DNA of 10,777 bases from a candidate division WWE3 bacterium (GTDB lineage: Bacteria > Patescibacteriota > 4484-211 > JAGQKX01): contig JAGQKX010000015.1 in assembly GCA_020429905.1 (NCBI GenBank), positions 1 to 10,777 of the forward strand, given 5' to 3'. Position numbers and translations under genes: made by a program. This document shows positions 8,089 through 10,777 of this stretch, one piece after another. The notes beneath the pieces were generated by a model. The model saw nothing but the letters and a program-made list of their open reading frames with translations. It ran no database searches and was not told the origin of the DNA. Position 1 is the stretch's first letter. Every line of letters starts with the position of its first letter.

Positions 8089-10194
8089 ATGTCATTTGAA
8101 GTAAAACACTATCCAATCGAAAAGATTCGTAATATCGGAATCATCGCCCATATTGATGCCGGTAAAACTACAACCACAGAACGTGTACTGTATTATACGG
8201 GGAGAAGCTATAAGATCGGGGAAGTGCATGAAGGTGAGGCAACTATGGATTGGATGGAACAGGAAAGAGAACGAGGAATTACCATTACGTCCGCAGCGAC
8301 AACTACTTTTTGGTTAGACACCCGAATTAACATTATTGATACTCCAGGACACTTAGATTTTACCGCTGAAGTAGAACGATCCTTGCGTGTGTTAGATGGA
8401 GCGGTCATGGTATTCGACTCCGAAGAAGGCGTACAGTCCCAGACGGAAACTGTATCCCGACAAGCGGACAAATATAACGTTTCTCGAATTCTTTTTGTGA
8501 ATAAAATGGACAAACTGGGAGCCGACTATTTCGAAACTCTGAACGAGATTCGCGAACGTTTGGGTGTCCCTGCCATGGCGTACAATATTCCAATTGGCGC
8601 TGAGAGTGATTTTGTCGGAATCGTTGATCTCCTAACTCGTAAAGCCATCGTTTGGAAGGATGAATCTTTAGGGGCTGAATTTGAGGAAACTGCCATACCT
8701 GAAGATATGGTGGATCAGGTTGAATCACTTCGTGAAGAATTGGTAGAAAAAATTTGTGAGCAAGATGACGCATTGCTCGAAAAATATCTTGGTGGAGAAG
8801 AACCTACATTTGACGAATTGCGAGCAGCTCTGCGAAAAGCTGTGGTTCATAATGAAATTGTTCCGGTTTTGGCAGGATCTTCGTTGAAAAATAAAGGTGT
8901 ACAACCATTATTAGATGCGGTCGTTTGGTACCTTCCATCACCTAATGATGTACCTCCAGTAACAGCAGTAAATGTAGATACCGATGAAGAAGTTGTCTGT
9001 AAGCCTGATGTCAAAGAGCCGTTTACGGCACTTGTCTTCAAAGTACAAACGGATCCATACGTTGGACGACTTGCTTACTTTAGGGTTTACTCAGGACAGT
9101 TAAACGCAGGTGATACGATTCTTAACGTAAACCGAAACGACAAGCAACGAATCGGACGAATTGTATTGATGCATGCAAACCATCGAGAAGAAGTTAAGGA
9201 AGTCTCTGCCGGAGAAATCGCCGCTGCGGTTGGATTGAAAGATGCCTCAACAGGAAATACTATTACTGCTCCGGATAGACCGATTGCTTTAGGTGAAATT
9301 ACGTTCCCAGATCCAGTTATTTCTCTTTCTATTGAGCCAAAATCAAAAGCTGACCGTGATAAACTTGGTGAATCTCTACGTAAACTACAAGAAGAAGATC
9401 CTACGTTTGTCCTTAAAACCGATGAAGATACTGGTCAAGTACTTATTTCTGGAATGGGAGAATTACACCTTGAAATTATGGTTGATCGGTTGAAGCGTGA
9501 GTTTGGAGTTGAGGTTAATGTTGGACGACCGCAGGTAGCCTATCGGGAAACAGTTACAAAAACACTCGATAAACACGAAGGTAAATATATCAAACAATCC
9601 GGTGGTCGTGGTCAATACGGACATGTGGTGATTAAGCTTGAACCATTGGAAAGGGGTTCCGGTCGAGAATTTGTCAACGCAATTAAAGGTGGTTCAATCC
9701 CTAACGAATATATTGCCCCAGTAGAAAAAGGTGTTAACGAAGCGCTTGATAATGGGGTGAAAGCTGGATATCCGTTGACTGATGTAAAAATCACTCTTTT
9801 TGATGGTTCCTATCACGATGTGGACTCATCCGAAGTAGCTTTTAAAATCGCAGGATCTATGGCAGTTCGCGAAGCCTGTAGAATTGCTAACCCAGTATTG
9901 CTGGAACCGATCATGAATCTTGAAGTCGTCACGCCAGAAGAATTTATGGGAGATGTGATTGGAGATTTGGGAAGTAAGCGTGGTCAGGTTGAACAGAGTA
10001 TGCCCCGTGGTAACGCCCATATTATTGATGCCAAAGTTCCACTATCAGAAATGTTTGGCTACGCAACCTCTCTGCGAAGCATGACGCAAGGTCGTGCGAC
10101 CTTCAGCATGGTTCCGTCACACTATCAAGAAGTTCCCACAAATATAGCCGATAAGATTATTTCAGGCTTAAAACCTGATGAGAATGAAGAATAA
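8089..10194 (+). CDS. fusA: Elongation factor G
   Basis: Translational GTPase that drives tRNA-mRNA translocation and, with RRF, ribosome recycling; 701 residues, the normal EF-G length. G-domain motifs: G1 A-H-I-D-A-G-K-T (20-27), G2 R-G-I-T-I (62-66), G3 D-T-P-G-H (84-88), G4 N-K-M-D (138-141), G5 G-S-S (263-265). The R-G-I-T-I-T-S-A switch I pattern and later domains are intact, including G-G-R-G-Q-Y-G-H in domain IV and [14 protein letters not shown] in domain V. The ATG at 8089 gives the expected N-terminus and is preceded directly by seven T with no Shine-Dalgarno. It is separated from rpsG by 198 bases and has its own predicted promoter, so its level can differ from the ribosomal proteins upstream. 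Confidence 0.98.
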   Translation: MSFEVKHYPIEKIRNIGIIAHIDAGKTTTTERVLYYTGRSYKIGEVHEGEATMDWMEQERERGITITSAATTTFWLDTRINIIDTPGHLDFTAEVERSLRVLDGAVMVFDSEEGVQSQTETVSRQADKYNVSRILFVNKMDKLGADYFETLNEIRERLGVPAMAYNIPIGAESDFVGIVDLLTRKAIVWKDESLGAEFEETAIPEDMVDQVESLREELVEKICEQDDALLEKYLGGEEPTFDELRAALRKAVVHNEIVPVLAGSSLKNKGVQPLLDAVVWYLPSPNDVPPVTAVNVDTDEEVVCKPDVKEPFTALVFKVQTDPYVGRLAYFRVYSGQLNAGDTILNVNRNDKQRIGRIVLMHANHREEVKEVSAGEIAAAVGLKDASTGNTITAPDRPIALGEITFPDPVISLSIEPKSKADRDKLGESLRKLQEEDPTFVLKTDEDTGQVLISGMGELHLEIMVDRLKREFGVEVNVGRPQVAYRETVTKTLDKHEGKYIKQSGGRGQYGHVVIKLEPLERGSGREFVNAIKGGSIPNEYIAPVEKGVNEALDNGVKAGYPLTDVKITLFDGSYHDVDSSEVAFKIAGSMAVREACRIANPVLLEPIMNLEVVTPEEFMGDVIGDLGSKRGQVEQSMPRGNAHIIDAKVPLSEMFGYATSLRSMTQGRATFSMVPSHYQEVPTNIADKIISGLKPDENEE

Positions 10195-10198
10195 GGGG

Positions 10199-10207
10199 TG
10201 TTATAAT
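10199..10207 (+). promoter_or_regulatory. Predicted extended -10 promoter for tuf
   Basis: TGTTATAAT, a perfect extended -10, begins 5 bases after the fusA stop. With a 17-base spacer the -35 would be TGAGAA at 10179-10184 inside fusA, a poor match, so recognition would rest on the extended -10. The start would be near 10214, giving a leader of about 63 bases. Confidence 0.65.
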
Positions 10208-10225
10208 TTACAACGACATCCTATT

Positions 10226-10254
10226 TATCCAAGAATTACGGTTCTAAGAGGATA
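10226..10254 (+). promoter_or_regulatory. Possible stem-loop in the tuf leader
   Basis: TATCC (10226-10230) can pair with GGATA (10250-10254), with an inner stem AGAA/TTCT (10232-10235, 10242-10245) closing a 6-base loop. An alternative pairing, ATCCT (10218-10222) with AGGAT (10249-10253), excludes it. The helices are short and AT-rich; a function is not shown. Confidence 0.35.
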
Positions 10255-10261
10255 TATTGGA

Positions 10262-10271
10262 AAGGTGGTGA
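10262..10271 (+). promoter_or_regulatory. Strong Shine-Dalgarno of tuf
   Basis: AAGGTGGTGA matches the 10-base anti-Shine-Dalgarno complement AAGGAGGTGA at 9 of 10 positions. The core ends 8 bases before the ATG at 10277. It is the only clear Shine-Dalgarno in the window and fixes the tuf start. Confidence 0.9.
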
Positions 10272-10276
10272 AATAA

Positions 10277-10777
10277 ATGGCAAAAGAAACCTTTAACAGA
10301 GATAAACCACACGTTAATATTGGAACAATCGGTCACGTAGACCACGGTAAAACTACTTTAACCGCTGCAATTACGAAAGTTTTGCACGACGAGGGGTTAT
10401 CCGAATACGTACCGTTTGAAAACATTGACAAGGCTCCAGAAGAGCGAGAACGTGGTATTACCATTAACATTACACACGTAGAATACACAACAAATACACG
10501 ACACTACGCACACGTAGATGCACCCGGACACGAAGACTATATCAAGAACATGATTACGGGTGCTGCACAAATGGATGGAGCGATTTTGGTCGTTTCCGCC
10601 GCAGATGGTCCAATGCCACAAACTCGTGAACATATTCTTTTGGCTCACCAAGTTAATGTGCCAAAGTTGATCGTGTTTATGAACAAAATGGACATGGTTG
10701 ATGATCCAGAACTTGCAGATTTAGTTGAGGTAGAAATTCGTGAGCTGTTAAGCAAATACGAATATCCAGGAGATGAA
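10277..10777 (+). CDS. tuf: Elongation factor Tu, 5' part (cut by window end)
   Basis: GTPase that delivers aminoacyl-tRNA to the ribosomal A site. The 167 visible codons cover most of the G domain, of about 395-400 expected residues in total; the frame is open to the last base. Visible motifs: G1 G-H-V-D-H-G-K-T (19-26), switch I E-R-G-I-T-I-N, G3 D-A-P-G-H with the catalytic His, [21 protein letters not shown], and G4 N-K-M-D. G3 carries Ala where E. coli has Cys81, and Glu replaces the Ala after the His (G-H-E-D-Y). The start has a very good Shine-Dalgarno, and an extended -10 promoter lies in the 82-base gap after fusA. High expression is therefore likely. Confidence 0.97.
   Translation, partial: MAKETFNRDKPHVNIGTIGHVDHGKTTLTAAITKVLHDEGLSEYVPFENIDKAPEERERGITINITHVEYTTNTRHYAHVDAPGHEDYIKNMITGAAQMDGAILVVSAADGPMPQTREHILLAHQVNVPKLIVFMNKMDMVDDPELADLVEVEIRELLSKYEYPGDE

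Noticed and set aside
10397..10651. 84-codon reverse-strand ORF within tuf
   Set aside because: It is opposite the EF-Tu G domain, and its Cys/Val-rich sequence comes from the complement of conserved tuf codons.
1..10777. Alternative genetic code
   Set aside because: No gene needs TGA or TAG read as sense, and TAA ends all five complete genes. A lone internal TAA is not enough.
1..10777. Mobile element, CRISPR array, tRNA or rRNA
   Set aside because: The window is filled by six conserved genes, and the two gaps (198 and 82 bases) show no such structure.

Overview
The window is a compact bacterial housekeeping block on the + strand that joins the RNA polymerase operon to the str operon: rpoB (5' end cut by the window), rpoC, rpsL, rpsG, fusA and the first 167 codons of tuf. 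Gene order, absence of E. coli-type insertions (no SI3 in the beta' trigger loop), a long coiled-coil insertion near the beta' N-terminus, an insertion in S12, and many departures from otherwise near-invariant RNAP residues suggest an uncultured, deeply branching lineage. I lean towards the Candidate Phyla Radiation (Patescibacteria) or a relative near Chloroflexota, but the sequence alone does not prove this. The genetic code looks standard: all five complete genes end in TAA, and no in-frame TGA is needed anywhere.

Layout. 1-3132 is rpoB, which reads as RpoB protein in one frame from base 1 but is interrupted by a single TAA at 115-117; the clean open frame with a start codon runs 232-3132. 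3136-6987 is rpoC (3 bases after rpoB). 6989-7417 is rpsL (1 base after rpoC). 7423-7890 is rpsG (5 bases after rpsL). These four genes lack Shine-Dalgarno sequences and are packed as if translated by coupling. 7891-8088 is a 198-base intergenic leader with a strong extended -10 promoter, four TTCGAA palindromes and an 11-base direct repeat, ending in a T-run directly before the fusA ATG. 8089-10194 is fusA. 10195-10276 holds a second extended -10 promoter (perfect TATAAT), a possible hairpin and a near-consensus Shine-Dalgarno. 10277-10777 is the 5' part of tuf.

Together the genes encode the two catalytic subunits of RNA polymerase, two small-subunit ribosomal proteins (decoding-centre S12 and 16S 3' major domain organiser S7) and two translational GTPases (EF-G and EF-Tu). 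The two promoters let fusA and tuf be made in excess of the rpoBC-rpsL-rpsG genes.

There is no mobile element, CRISPR array or accessory defence system here. The unusual material is inside the conserved genes: a nonsense codon in essential rpoB, loss of the ribose-contacting Asn of the beta' NADFDGD motif, altered F-loop/bridge-helix and rifampicin-pocket residues, and a sharp contrast in translation-initiation signals between tuf and all other genes.
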